A DNA stretch of 64,000 nt from Melioribacteraceae bacterium (GCA_015493615.1 WGCV01000042.1:1-64000); one strand, 5' to 3'. Positions 45,460 to 54,825 are shown, counted from the first letter of the stretch. Notes: generated by a model from the letters alone, not told the origin. A program made the numbers and translations.

Positions 45460-46311
45460 TTATTTTGTTTTAGCTTCCAAAATCATCCGGAGAAATTCAG
45501 CCGCGCCGCCTTCGTGATTATCTTTTTTCGTAACCATATCGGCAAGGCGAGTTATTTCCGGAACGGCATTGGCTACGGCAACCTTAAACGCTTTGGTTTC
45601 AAATAACGCGCGATCGTTGTACCAATCTCCGACAACGGCGGCAGAGGTAACCGGAATGTTGTATAATTTGCAGATTTTCTTCAAGCCGTCTCCTTTCGAC
45701 GAGCCGTGTTTCCTAACTTCAAGATAATACAAACCTCCGTAAAGATGCGATTTATAATAGGAAGTCCTAAGTCCGAAACTGCTCGGGAAAGTCATTTTCT
45801 TTTCAATCATCCTGACATTTTCTTTAATATCGCCCGTTATTACAATCTCTAAAGTTTCGTCAAAATATGGTTCTAGGGATTCAACCATTTCATACTCGGC
45901 GCCGTATTTTTCCAGCAGTTCGGGTATTAAAGAATTATGTTCGGTGTAATAAATTTTATCCGCATGACAAAGCGCAAATTTCGACAGCGTGTTTTCCGCA
46001 AGGCGAACCGCTTTTTTTGTATAACGAAGCGGAACATATGAAGCGTAGTAAATTTTGTTGTCGGTATGTGATTTAATCATTGAACCATCGAGTGAAATTA
46101 AGGGCGTTTCCAAGTCAATTTCATTCGCATAATCTACAAGGGCTTTGTGAAGCCTGCCGCTGGCGAATGTAAATCTTACATCATGCTCTGTTTTTAGAGT
46201 ATTAATTAACTCTTTTGCTTCATTCGAAATTTCACCTTCGTTATTTAGTAACGTTCCGTCAAGATCAAAAACAACTAATTTTAAATTTTTAAGTCTTTCT
46301 TTAAATTCCAT
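45460..46311 (-). CDS. Cof-type HAD-IIB phosphatase
   Basis: A 283-residue haloacid-dehalogenase phosphatase. LKLVVFDLDGTLLNNEGE supplies the nucleophilic Asp; FTFASGRL and AVVGDWYNDRALFE supply motif II and the metal-binding DxxxD-type region (here GDWYNDRAL in place of the usual GDNxND). A C2B cap domain lies between. Physiological sugar-phosphate substrate unknown. It begins the minus-strand envelope run, 2 nt from pgpH-like. Confidence 0.9.
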   Translation of the reverse strand: MEFKERLKNLKLVVFDLDGTLLNNEGEISNEAKELINTLKTEHDVRFTFASGRLHKALVDYANEIDLETPLISLDGSMIKSHTDNKIYYASYVPLRYTKKAVRLAENTLSKFALCHADKIYYTEHNSLIPELLEKYGAEYEMVESLEPYFDETLEIVITGDIKENVRMIEKKMTFPSSFGLRTSYYKSHLYGGLYYLEVRKHGSSKGDGLKKICKLYNIPVTSAAVVGDWYNDRALFETKAFKVAVANAVPEITRLADMVTKKDNHEGGAAEFLRMILEAKTK

Positions 46312-46479
46312 TTTTCAGCAAATTCTCTACTATTAATAAATCCAAATTGTAAAAATACAAAACTTTTACAGCAAAAAGCAGACAAAAGATTCCCGAATTA
46401 TTTCCCTCGTTTAACAAGTCAGACATTGAGACAAGTTAAGTACTGAAGTTTTATTAATGCGGCTTTCACTGACAAAGCG

Positions 46480-46509
46480 CACCTTAAAGGTACTTGTTCC
46501 TTTAAGGTG
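46480..46509. repeat. Long intergenic hairpin
   Basis: CACCTTAAAGG (46480-46490) and CCTTTAAGGTG (46499-46509) pair perfectly over 11 bp with an 8-nt loop. Nothing resembling a T run follows on either strand, so it is not a standard terminator. A further CTTAAAGGAACAA occurs about 50 bp downstream. Confidence 0.6.
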
Positions 46510-46564
46510 GCAAAAAGTTTTGGAAATTAGTCAAAACTTAAAGGAACAATCCGCCCGAATTTCA

Positions 46565-46713
46565 TCGTCATTGCGAGGAACGGAGAGACGAGGCTCCGCC
46601 AGACCGGACTCACCGGAAAACACGCTAATGCTAAATATTCAAAAACGGTTTAACGGCTGAAGTTAAATATCGGTGAGATTGCCGCGCTCCCTACGGTGGC
46701 TCGCAATGACGGT
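46565..46713. repeat. Family B repeat, copy B3
   Basis: Complete unit: CGTCATTGCGAGGAACGGAG, CCGGACTCACCGGAAAAC, ACGGTTTAACGGC, GGTGAGATTGCCGCG and CTCGCAATGACGG. Confidence 0.8.
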
Positions 46714-46804
46714 TTGTGCTCTATGTTTTTACGTTTGTTCGCTATCTGCCGCGCTTGCCCCGAATGCTTTTCGTTAAGTGCGGACAGTGTATTGTTTGAA
46801 TTCA

Positions 46805-46900
46805 TCGTCATTGCGAGGAACGGAGAGATGTAGCTCCGCCAGGGCGGACTCACCGGGTAACACACTAACGCCGAATATTCGAAAACAGTTTAACAACTTA
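46805..46900. repeat. Family B repeat, copy B4 (5' part)
   Basis: Starts CGTCATTGCGAGGAACGGAG like B3, differs at ATGTAGCTC, and ends ACAGTTTAACAACTT without the second arm. Confidence 0.75.
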
Positions 46901-46963
46901 TGAAAAAACCACGCGAACTGAATGTTTATTTCAGCATCCGTTCTCGGCAGTCGTCAACTACTC

Positions 46964-49900
46964 CTAAGATTTTCTTAAATTGGGAACTATTAACGTAAAC
47001 GTTGTCCCTTTTCCTTTTTCGCTCTTAACTGTAATTCTTCCCTGCATAATATCTACATACTTTTTCACCAAAGCCATGCCGAGACCGTTTCCTTCAAACT
47101 TTCGTTTGTATCCCTGCTCCTCTTGAGAAAAAGCGGAGAAAATTTGAGGCAGATATTCTTCCGAAATTCCAATTCCGGTATCTCGAATTTTTATCAACGC
47201 TTCCTCGGGCGATTTAACGGAAAGACTTACCGTAACCCTTCCTTCCTTTGTATATTTAATTGCGTTATCAATCAAGTTAACAACCGTTTGTAAAAAAGCG
47301 TAACTGTCGGTAACGATTTTTAACTCTTCGGTATCACGCAAAAATTCAAAGTCGAGTTTCTTCACCTTAGCCGCTTGTTTATACTCGGAGAAGACATTTT
47401 CAATCTGCTTAACCAAATCAACTTCTTCTTTGACCGAGTTGTAAGTTCCTGTTTGAAGCTCCGTCATATTCAGGATTAAATCCACCGTCCTGATAATTCT
47501 TCTGCTGGAGGAATCAATGCTTGAGAATGCCATTTCCATATCTTCATCAATATTCTCGCCGATTTCCATCTTCAAAAACGAAATAAAATTCAGCACTACA
47601 TTTAACGGACTTCTAATCTCGTGAGACATCTGCGCGAGAAAATCGGTCTTGATTTTTTCCGACGCCTCGGCTTTCTGCCTCGCTTGGATTAACTCCTCAA
47701 CCATCATCTTCCGTTCTGTAATATCGGACACCGCCCCGACTACGCCTACGACCCGATGTTTTTCCTCGCTCCAAATCGGCTCCCCTTTACTTCTGACCCA
47801 GATAAGAGAACCATCCTTTTTGAAAATTCTGACTTCCGCGATTCCAATGCGATTATTTAAAATATTTTTCACGGATTCCTTCTCAATCCAATAGTCGTTA
47901 GGATGAACAATGCTTCCCCAATCTCCTTTTTTCCTAAATTCTTCCAACGAGTAGCCGGTTATCTGTTCAAAGGAATCGGAAGTCCAAACGGTTGTAAAAT
48001 TACCATTATCGTCAATCTCGCTTTCGAAGATGTAATCAGTGGTCAGTTTCGAAATCAGCTTGTACTTCTTTTCGCTTTTGATTAAGTCAAGCTCCACTAT
48101 TTTTCGTTTTGAAATATCTACCGCGGAACCGAGAGCGGCGCTTCTGCCATTCCAAGTGATTTTTGAAGCTGAGAGATTTATCCAAATTCCTTCGCCCGAT
48201 TTATTAAGCACCATAAATTCATAGCTTTCCGGAACCCTGTTTCCTTCAACGCGCATTTGTCCCCGCTTTTTAACAAGTTCCCTGAAATCGGGATGTACAA
48301 CGCTCCAAAAATTCATCTGCAGCAGTTCTTCCGACGAATAGCCCGTTATACGCTCAGTCGTTTTATTTACATACAAAAATTTCTCTTTATCAAACACAAA
48401 GATAGCCGCCGTAGTAGTCTCCGTCAGAGTTTTGAAAACTTCTTCGTTTTCCTTTACTTTCGATTCATTTTCCATTTGTTTCGTAATGTCCTCGAAGAAA
48501 ACCATAAAAGCGTTTTTCCCTTCAAACTTGACGGGAGTAGCTGAATTCCTTACAAAAATGTTTTCCCCATCCATTCGAACAAACTTTTCAATCACCGTCT
48601 CAACGCTTTGTCCCGTTTCGGACATTTTTTTAATTCTTTCCTTTGCAATATCAAGATAATCGGGGTGAACAAAAGAAAGAACAGGCTTGGATAAAAATTC
48701 CTCTTTTGTAGAAGCTTTAACAATCTTGAGAGCGGCATTATTGGCAAATAAAAACTTACCCTCGGAATGAATAACAATTCCAAAGAGAGACGCTTCAATT
48801 ATACTCTTAAAATCATCTTGCGAGCGCTTAAATTCCTGTTCGGCAATTTTACGTCCGGTAATATCTCTGCCGAGAACTACAAGTCCCTTACGCGTTCCGT
48901 CGTCATTAAAAAGAGGTACCTTTATAACTTCAAAGATTTTTTCGCCTCCTTCCACCAGAGGAATGACTTCCTCAACAATTGAAAGTTTCTTCTTATTCCA
49001 GGCGACCTCGTCGGATTCAATGCATCTCAAAAAAGAATCTTTATAAATCGGATCGGTATATTCGGCAAGTTCGGCGTCAGTTTTGCCGTAATAATCAACA
49101 TTCTCCAACCTGAAAAGTTTCAGATCGGCTTCGTTAGCTGTCAGCCATCTCCCTTCTCCATCTTTAAAGCAAATAATATCGGGAGTTGAATTTATTAGAG
49201 TTAATAGTCTCTCTTCGCTTTCCTTTACTTTTCGTTCGGATTCAATTTGTTCTGTAATTTCTTCAAAAAAGATTATTACCGCTTGCGTTCCTTCAAAAAC
49301 AATCGGAGCGCCGGTGTTCCTTACCCAAATTTCTTTCCCATCCATTCTGATAAATTTCTGCACCAGCGATTCTACCGGTTCGGCAGTTGTTAATATTTGC
49401 TTTATTCTCACAACCGCTTCTTCCACAAAATCAGGATGTAGAAAAGAAAGGATAGGTCTCGTATAAAATTCTTCTCTTGAGGGGGCTGCCATTATCTTCA
49501 TAGCGGCATTGTTTACATATAAAAATTTTTCTTCTGTATGAATGGCAATTCCGACCAATGCGGACTCTATTATTCTTCTGAAATCCGCTCTCGAGTGTTC
49601 AAGTTCCCGTTCGGCAATTATTCTTTCAGTAATATCGCTTATAATCGTAAAAATCTGGTTATCCCCTTTATATATTAACCTCGCTTCAAAAATCTTTACT
49701 TCCCCTTTTATTTCAAGCGTATAACTGAATCTCTCGCTATCTTTAGTTTCCAATACCAAATCAATTTTTTCTTTAACTTCTTTCGCAATGCTTTCCGGTA
49801 AAACCTCAAAAATTCGCTTGCCCAAAAACTCTTCCGGCGGTATGTATAGCAAACTCATATCCTCATGCGGAGCGCTATAAAAAACAAATTCATATTTATC

Positions 49901-50785
49901 GTTAATCACAAACAAAATATCGGGAATCGCCTTTAAGATCGCCTCATTAAGCTTATTTTTATTTTTCAGGGCATCTTCCAACTTATATTTTTCCGTTACA
50001 TCCCGAAAAACAAGCACCGCCCCGATAATATTCCCCTCTTTATCTTTTACTGGCGCTGCGCTGTCGGCTATTTGGTATTCCTCTCCATCCCTTGAAATTA
50101 AGGTTGTATGATTGGCAAGTCCTAATGTTTCTCCCTTTTCCAAGACCAAAGCAATCGGGTTCTTAACTTTTTCCCTTGAAAAAGTATTTATGATATTGAA
50201 TATTTCCGTCAATTGGCGTCCTTCAGCTTCATTTTCTTTCCAGCCGCATAACTTTTCCGCAACCGGATTCATCTTAAGGACGTGAGCGTTTTTGTCCGTA
50301 GTTATAACGCCGTCCCCTATGCTGTAAAATGTGGCTTTCAGTTCGTTTTCTTTTTTGCGGAGTTCAATCTCAATATTTTTTCTTCTCGTAATATTGACTA
50401 CGAATACGGAAACCCCAATAATTTGGTCCGCTTCATTTTTAATCGGCGAATAATGATCCTCCCAGTATGAACGGCGTTCGTCGTCTCCGTATTCTTCTTC
50501 CAAAATAAAAGCTTCGCCGTTAAGAGCTTTGTCAAAATTATACTTGGCTTTTTTTCTGTCGTCTTCGCGCAAGATATAATCTAGCATACTTTTCCCGATT
50601 TCAATATCCTTTCCCCAAATGTGTTTCATTGTCTCTTTGTGGGACTTCGAGAATGAAATATATTTGTAGTTTTTATCAAGGGAAAAAACAATTAAATTTT
50701 TCTGAGCGTCAATTACGGACTGGAGAATTTGCCCTGAATTATGGGAACTCCTATCGCTTTTTGAGTCCTGATTTTTTTCTTTCAT
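46964..50785 (-). CDS. Soluble histidine kinase with eight PAS domains
   Basis: A 1273-residue sensor kinase with no TM helix, so cytoplasmic. Eight PAS domains can be counted by their PAC endings: NITRRK, DVTEKY, DITERI, EITEQI, DITGRK, DITKQM, DISKRK, DITERK. The HisKA dimerisation/phosphoacceptor region follows (MSHEIRSPLNVVLNF, His about residue 1055). The ATPase domain has VVNLIDNAIKYT (N-box), RDTGIGIS (G1) and GNGLGMALVKKY (G2). No receiver domain is fused and no response regulator is adjacent, so the partner is encoded elsewhere. The fourth and sixth PAS domains are close copies. Monocistronic and flanked by repeat DNA. Confidence 0.95.
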   Translation of the reverse strand: MKEKNQDSKSDRSSHNSGQILQSVIDAQKNLIVFSLDKNYKYISFSKSHKETMKHIWGKDIEIGKSMLDYILREDDRKKAKYNFDKALNGEAFILEEEYGDDERRSYWEDHYSPIKNEADQIIGVSVFVVNITRRKNIEIELRKKENELKATFYSIGDGVITTDKNAHVLKMNPVAEKLCGWKENEAEGRQLTEIFNIINTFSREKVKNPIALVLEKGETLGLANHTTLISRDGEEYQIADSAAPVKDKEGNIIGAVLVFRDVTEKYKLEDALKNKNKLNEAILKAIPDILFVINDKYEFVFYSAPHEDMSLLYIPPEEFLGKRIFEVLPESIAKEVKEKIDLVLETKDSERFSYTLEIKGEVKIFEARLIYKGDNQIFTIISDITERIIAERELEHSRADFRRIIESALVGIAIHTEEKFLYVNNAAMKIMAAPSREEFYTRPILSFLHPDFVEEAVVRIKQILTTAEPVESLVQKFIRMDGKEIWVRNTGAPIVFEGTQAVIIFFEEITEQIESERKVKESEERLLTLINSTPDIICFKDGEGRWLTANEADLKLFRLENVDYYGKTDAELAEYTDPIYKDSFLRCIESDEVAWNKKKLSIVEEVIPLVEGGEKIFEVIKVPLFNDDGTRKGLVVLGRDITGRKIAEQEFKRSQDDFKSIIEASLFGIVIHSEGKFLFANNAALKIVKASTKEEFLSKPVLSFVHPDYLDIAKERIKKMSETGQSVETVIEKFVRMDGENIFVRNSATPVKFEGKNAFMVFFEDITKQMENESKVKENEEVFKTLTETTTAAIFVFDKEKFLYVNKTTERITGYSSEELLQMNFWSVVHPDFRELVKKRGQMRVEGNRVPESYEFMVLNKSGEGIWINLSASKITWNGRSAALGSAVDISKRKIVELDLIKSEKKYKLISKLTTDYIFESEIDDNGNFTTVWTSDSFEQITGYSLEEFRKKGDWGSIVHPNDYWIEKESVKNILNNRIGIAEVRIFKKDGSLIWVRSKGEPIWSEEKHRVVGVVGAVSDITERKMMVEELIQARQKAEASEKIKTDFLAQMSHEIRSPLNVVLNFISFLKMEIGENIDEDMEMAFSSIDSSSRRIIRTVDLILNMTELQTGTYNSVKEEVDLVKQIENVFSEYKQAAKVKKLDFEFLRDTEELKIVTDSYAFLQTVVNLIDNAIKYTKEGRVTVSLSVKSPEEALIKIRDTGIGISEEYLPQIFSAFSQEEQGYKRKFEGNGLGMALVKKYVDIMQGRITVKSEKGKGTTFTLIVPNLRKS

Positions 50786-50874
50786 CTTAAATAGCGTTTT
50801 TTTTAAGAACTAATGTTTTATTTTGAATATTAATTTAATAAATATTAACAAAAAAGCAACAAAATGGTCTTATT

Positions 50875-51645
50875 ATGAATAACAACGAGAAAGAACGATT
50901 TGAAGAATTGTGGCGCGTAATGCAGCGACTGCGTAAAGAGTGCCCGTGGGACAAGGAACAGACGCACGACTCGATAAAAGCCGCCACCCTGGAAGAAACG
51001 TACGAAGCGGTTGAAGCTATCGACAACAAAGATTACGACGCTCTGCGGGACGAACTCGGAGATATGCTTCTTCACATTGTTTTCCATTCGGTAATTGCCG
51101 AAGAGAACAACGAGTTTAAGCTCACTGATGTAATTAAAGGAATTACGGAAAAACTGATCAGACGGCATCCCCACATCTTCGGCGATGTAAAAGTTAAAGA
51201 CAGCAAAGAGATTGAAAAAAATTGGGAAGCAATCAAATTGCAGGAAGGGAAAAAGTCGCTGCTCGAAGGTGTGCCGAAAAGTTTATCCTCACTTCTGCGC
51301 GCTTATAGAATTCAGGAAAAAGCTTCAAAAATCGGCTTCGATTGGGAAAAGAAAGAGGATGTATGGGTAAAGGTCGAAGAAGAATTAAACGAGTTTAAAG
51401 AAGCCGAGCAAAGCGGAGATAAGGAGAGAACCGAAGAAGAGTTGGGCGACCTGCTTTTTTCGCTCGTGAATTACTCCCGCTTCTTAAAAATAAATCCGGA
51501 AAACGCGCTTCGCCGCGCAAATGACAAATTCATCAAACGCTTTTCTTATGTGGAAGAGAAAATAAATTCGTCGGGAAATAATCTTGTGGATGCTACGTTT
51601 GAAGAAATGGATAAGTTTTGGGAAGAGAGTAAAAAACAATTATAA
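50875..51645 (+). CDS. mazG: Nucleoside triphosphate pyrophosphohydrolase
   Basis: A 256-residue MazG with two all-alpha NTP-PPase domains. The N-terminal ~130 residues carry LRKECPWDKEQTHDSIK, the EEE/EExxD metal-binding helices (LEETYEAVEAIDNKD and LRDELGDMLLHIVFH) and a second set near 180 (VEEELNEFKEAEQ, ERTEEELGDLLFSLVN). It hydrolyses abnormal NTPs, including oxidised ones, and affects (p)ppGpp signalling. The ATG has GGTCTT-like sequence rather than a strong RBS. It is divergent from the histidine kinase gene. Confidence 0.95.
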   Translation: MNNNEKERFEELWRVMQRLRKECPWDKEQTHDSIKAATLEETYEAVEAIDNKDYDALRDELGDMLLHIVFHSVIAEENNEFKLTDVIKGITEKLIRRHPHIFGDVKVKDSKEIEKNWEAIKLQEGKKSLLEGVPKSLSSLLRAYRIQEKASKIGFDWEKKEDVWVKVEEELNEFKEAEQSGDKERTEEELGDLLFSLVNYSRFLKINPENALRRANDKFIKRFSYVEEKINSSGNNLVDATFEEMDKFWEESKKQL

Positions 51646-51669
51646 ATTATAAATTATAAATTATAAATT
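51639..51669. repeat. 7-bp tandem repeat overlapping the mazG stop
   Basis: ATTATAA is repeated four times, the first copy overlapping the last codons of mazG (CAA TTA TAA). The copies are identical, suggesting recent slippage. Confidence 0.7.
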
Positions 51670-51972
51670 TTATATCGGAAAGAATAAATTCAACTGCTTC
51701 GCAGTTTGTATTTCTTAAGATTCTTCAAATAGATATTATTGTAACAAAAAATAGTAATCCGACGCGACGAATTTCGAACCCGCTTAAAGAAAACACACTG
51801 TCATTGCGAAGAAATTGTGAAAACAATTTCTGTGGCAATCTCACTTATTTTCAACATCAGACGTTAAACCTTCCTAAACTGAGTGTTTTCCCGTGAGATT
51901 GCTTCGTCGCAAGCTCCTCGCAATGACGCTTATGTTTTACTAACACTCATCCGCCAAATCGAACGCTAAAAT
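51646..51972. other. Gene-free region between convergent mazG and DPP III-like genes
   Basis: Holds the 7-bp tandem repeat and one family B unit (51799-51929). No ORF is supported. Confidence 0.6.
51799..51929. repeat. Family B repeat, copy B5 (diverged)
   Basis: Has TGTCATTGCGAAGAAATTG at one end and CTCCTCGCAATGACGC at the other, with GTGGCAATCTCAC and GTGAGATTGC as inner arms, so the copy as a whole is an imperfect palindrome. Confidence 0.7.
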
Positions 51973-53643
51973 TTATTTCTCATTTTCAATAGCGAAAACC
52001 GGTTTAATATCAACGGGCAAATCTTTTAATTTTGCAATTTCAACTTTCAACGAAGGAGTAATTTTTGCATAGTCTTTAATTAACTTCTTCGCTCCGTCGT
52101 AATCGCCTGTTGCTTGAATAACAAGAATTTTATTCGCAAGTTCCTTAACCGCGCCGTAAACTTTACCGTAATCAACGGCTACTTTTCCGCTTACCTTATC
52201 AAATCGATAAGCCCCTTTTTCCATAAGATAGTTATAAATAATAGCGTTGCCGGCTCCGTGCGCTTCGTTAATTCCGAAACGGATACTGCGGAAAATCGAC
52301 GCGAGAAATGTTGTCCAAAGTTCCTTCTCGAATTTAGCGGGAAGAACGCCCTTTTTTATCATAAAAATATTGTTGTACATCCCGAGTAAATCCGCTTTAC
52401 ATTCTTCGAGCGAGGAATATGTTTCCTGCAGTTCCTTTTTTACTTCGGTTTTTCTTCCGTTAACCGTAATAAATCCCGGACCTATTCCGTGAGACATTTC
52501 GTGCATCAAAGTATGAGTAAAAAATCCTTCAAATGTAACATACTTCGTTTCGTCCTGAGCCAAAACTCTTTTTGCAATCGGGACAAGAAGCGCTTGAAAT
52601 TTTGCCTCGTGAATATTTTTCAGCATAACTTTTTTTGACCCTTTAGCTTTTCTTACTCTTTCGTCGTTCGGAAGATTAAACGCCAAAGTCTGTACGCCCG
52701 CTTTTGCGTCTCCCGCGCAAAAAACTTCATTGGCTACAACTATCGGAGAACTGCTTCCCCGTTCAAAATTTTTGTATTTATCGGGAATAGGAAGATTTTT
52801 TTCCAAATCTTTTAAATATGAACCGAACTTCTCAACTTTCTTGGATTCGACAGGATCAACAATTGTAAGAAAACTTTCAAAGGAAGCTTTGTAATTAAAA
52901 AGTTCGTCTTCGTAAACTTCAAACGGACCGATAACCACCTCAATCAGATTATCTTTCAGATCCATCCAATCCAAATCGCTCTGATAGTAATCATTACTTA
53001 AAAAAGCGGCGGCGCGAGATTTTAAGTATTTTTTCAGCGTCTTATTTTTAGAGCGCTCGGCGGCTTCACTTAACAAATTCGCTGCTTTGGTTAAGTAGCT
53101 TTTGTATTCCTCCGAATAAGGAATCGCAACCAAGTCGTTTCCTTTTCTTCTTATAACCGTAACTTCCGACGTAAAGTTATCTTCGTCGTACGGATGTTTG
53201 CTTATCCATTCAACGAATTCTTTTTTTGTTATATCTTCCGGATAAAAGTTTGCTCCGAGCGGTTTTTTCTCATTTCCGTAAAACGGTTTATCATGGTCCA
53301 ATCTGTCGAACGGTCCGAACATAATTTTGAAATAGTCGTAAGTCAGTTTACCGAGTTCATCCTTTTTGGCGGCGAGTTCTTTTTCAATTTCAGGATTCTT
53401 GGAATAAACTTGACGCAGAAAAATTTCATCGATTAATTTCGACGCTTCATACAATTTGCGCACAACTATCTTTTGTTCGGAATCAAGAATTGAACTGTCG
53501 TATTTTATATTAACGGGTTTGAATTGCTCTACTTTTGCTTTCATATCTTTAACGTTTCCTTTAATCTTACTCCCTTCTTTTTTGCATCCGAAATTAAAAA
53601 TCAGCGCAAAAGTGAATAAAATCAGTAAAGTTTTTTTAAGCAT
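51973..53643 (-). CDS. M49 (dipeptidyl-peptidase III-like) lipoprotein with HEMSH motif
   Basis: A 556-residue lipoprotein (signal LILFTFALIFNFGC). The catalytic region resembles DPP III: HTLMHEMSHGIGPGF near residue 381 and SSLEECKADLLGMYN downstream, matching the family EECxAD/E motif. The zinc motif is the five-residue HEXXH (HEMSH) rather than the six-residue HEXXGH of eukaryotic and most bacterial DPP III. I recall a pentapeptide variant reported for a Caldithrix DPP III. By family it removes dipeptides from peptide N-termini, here in the periplasm. Monocistronic, after repeat-rich DNA. Confidence 0.88.
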   Translation of the reverse strand: MLKKTLLILFTFALIFNFGCKKEGSKIKGNVKDMKAKVEQFKPVNIKYDSSILDSEQKIVVRKLYEASKLIDEIFLRQVYSKNPEIEKELAAKKDELGKLTYDYFKIMFGPFDRLDHDKPFYGNEKKPLGANFYPEDITKKEFVEWISKHPYDEDNFTSEVTVIRRKGNDLVAIPYSEEYKSYLTKAANLLSEAAERSKNKTLKKYLKSRAAAFLSNDYYQSDLDWMDLKDNLIEVVIGPFEVYEDELFNYKASFESFLTIVDPVESKKVEKFGSYLKDLEKNLPIPDKYKNFERGSSSPIVVANEVFCAGDAKAGVQTLAFNLPNDERVRKAKGSKKVMLKNIHEAKFQALLVPIAKRVLAQDETKYVTFEGFFTHTLMHEMSHGIGPGFITVNGRKTEVKKELQETYSSLEECKADLLGMYNNIFMIKKGVLPAKFEKELWTTFLASIFRSIRFGINEAHGAGNAIIYNYLMEKGAYRFDKVSGKVAVDYGKVYGAVKELANKILVIQATGDYDGAKKLIKDYAKITPSLKVEIAKLKDLPVDIKPVFAIENEK

Positions 53644-53961
53644 ATTTTTCCTCCGAAATTAATAAACTTTCAAGGTTTAAATGATTTATTTAGAAATTTA
53701 TTATTTTTAAAAACAGTAAATTAATATTCAATATTTGTTGAATATTAGAGACCTTTGCATAACCTAAATTTGTCATATTGAGTTCGCCACGGCGAAGGTG
53801 GGAGCCGTCCGAAATATCTCTAATCCTGTATTATTCCCGGTTTTGAGATTCTTCTCCCGCTCCGCCTTGGCGGAGGATCAGAATGACATATAAATTTGGT
53901 TTTGCAAAGCCTTATATTAAAAACCTTGAAGATTTTCCCAAAATATTTTGGGTTTAGTATA
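53644..53961. other. Gene-free region with family A repeat
   Basis: A family A copy fills the middle. AT-rich text with a short palindrome (AATATTCA/TGAATATT at 53723-53746) touches its left end, and a second one (CCCAAAATATTTTGGG, 53937-53952) lies just downstream of lepB. Confidence 0.6.
53746..53914. repeat. Family A repeat, copy A4
   Basis: GAGACCTTTGCATAACCTAAA at one end and TTTTGCAAAGCCTTATA at the other; interior as in A1 and A5. TA dinucleotides at both boundaries (TATTAGAG and CTTATAT). Confidence 0.85.
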
Positions 53962-54825
53962 TCAATGAATAATCTTCCCGATTCTGTTCCAGCGAACGGT
54001 ATCAAGCAATTTGAATAAATTTGTGAAAGGAACGCTTGGGTCCCACGACCAATAAACCATAAACGCTTCACCTTCAATGTTAGCGCGTGGAACAAAACCC
54101 CAGAAACGGCTGTCGGCGCTGTCGTCGCGGTTATCTCCCATCATAAAATAATAATTTTGCTTTATCGTATAAGTATCGGCGGGCTTGCCGTCGATAAAAA
54201 TTTTATCCCCTTCAACGGTAACAACGTAACGGCCGTAATCACGGTTAATCAGCGTCCTGTACGTTTCTATATTATCTTTTGTAAGATGAATAACGTCTCC
54301 CTTTTTGGGAACAACAAGCGGTCCGTAATTATCCTCGTTCCACCCGGAATTTTTCGGGAAAATATATGGAGCGGCAACTCCTTTGGGAATCGGATAAGGT
54401 TTAAGATACTGAATATGTGGCGGAATCCAAGCCTGCTTGCCGTTCAGATAAACCACTTGATTTACAATTGTAATCGTATCGCCCGGCATACCGATTAAAC
54501 GCTTAACGTAATTCATTATTGTTTTGGAATGAAGTTCGTCGCGGTCGCCCGGATACTCGAAAACTACAATATCGTAATGTTCCGGTTCGCGAATTGAGGG
54601 AAGCGTAAAATAAGGGAGTTTTATATCTGTATAGGGAATGTTTCTCGGAGACGAGGAGCCATAAATAAATTTATTAACAAACAAAAAATCCCCTACGCGG
54701 ATTGTTTTTTCCATTGAACCGGTAGGCACCCGCGAGGTCTCAATCAGAAACGCTTTAATTAAAAAAGCCGCCAATAAAATAATCAGTAAATTTTTTGAGC
54801 CGATTAATATTCTCTTATAATCCAT
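53962..54825 (-). CDS. lepB: Signal peptidase I
   Basis: A 287-residue inner-membrane protease that removes signal peptides. One TM helix (KNLLIILLAAFLIKAFLI) precedes VPTGSMEKTIRVGD, where Ser is the nucleophile, and IMNYVKRLIGMPGDTI carries the catalytic Lys. GDNRDDSADSRFWGFV is the family ending motif. Start at 54825 is preferred because AAGGATGA lies 5-10 nt upstream; an ATG two codons earlier (54831) is the alternative. Follows lepA by about 50 nt in the same direction, a conserved pairing. Confidence 0.96.
   Translation of the reverse strand: MDYKRILIGSKNLLIILLAAFLIKAFLIETSRVPTGSMEKTIRVGDFLFVNKFIYGSSSPRNIPYTDIKLPYFTLPSIREPEHYDIVVFEYPGDRDELHSKTIMNYVKRLIGMPGDTITIVNQVVYLNGKQAWIPPHIQYLKPYPIPKGVAAPYIFPKNSGWNEDNYGPLVVPKKGDVIHLTKDNIETYRTLINRDYGRYVVTVEGDKIFIDGKPADTYTIKQNYYFMMGDNRDDSADSRFWGFVPRANIEGEAFMVYWSWDPSVPFTNLFKLLDTVRWNRIGKIIH

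Larger units (their letters stand above)
46312..46963. other. Repeat-filled region between Cof-type phosphatase and histidine kinase
   Basis: Contains a long hairpin (46480-46509) and two family B units. Short open frames here consist of repeat sequence only and are not counted. Confidence 0.6.

Noticed and set aside
46457-46660. 67-codon plus-strand open frame
   Set aside because: It runs through the hairpin at 46480 and family B repeat B3.
50845-51174. Open frames antisense to mazG
   Set aside because: Shadow frames of a well-supported gene on the other strand.
53820-54095. Minus-strand frame overlapping lepB
   Set aside because: It overlaps the 3' end of lepB in another frame and a family A repeat; no family match.
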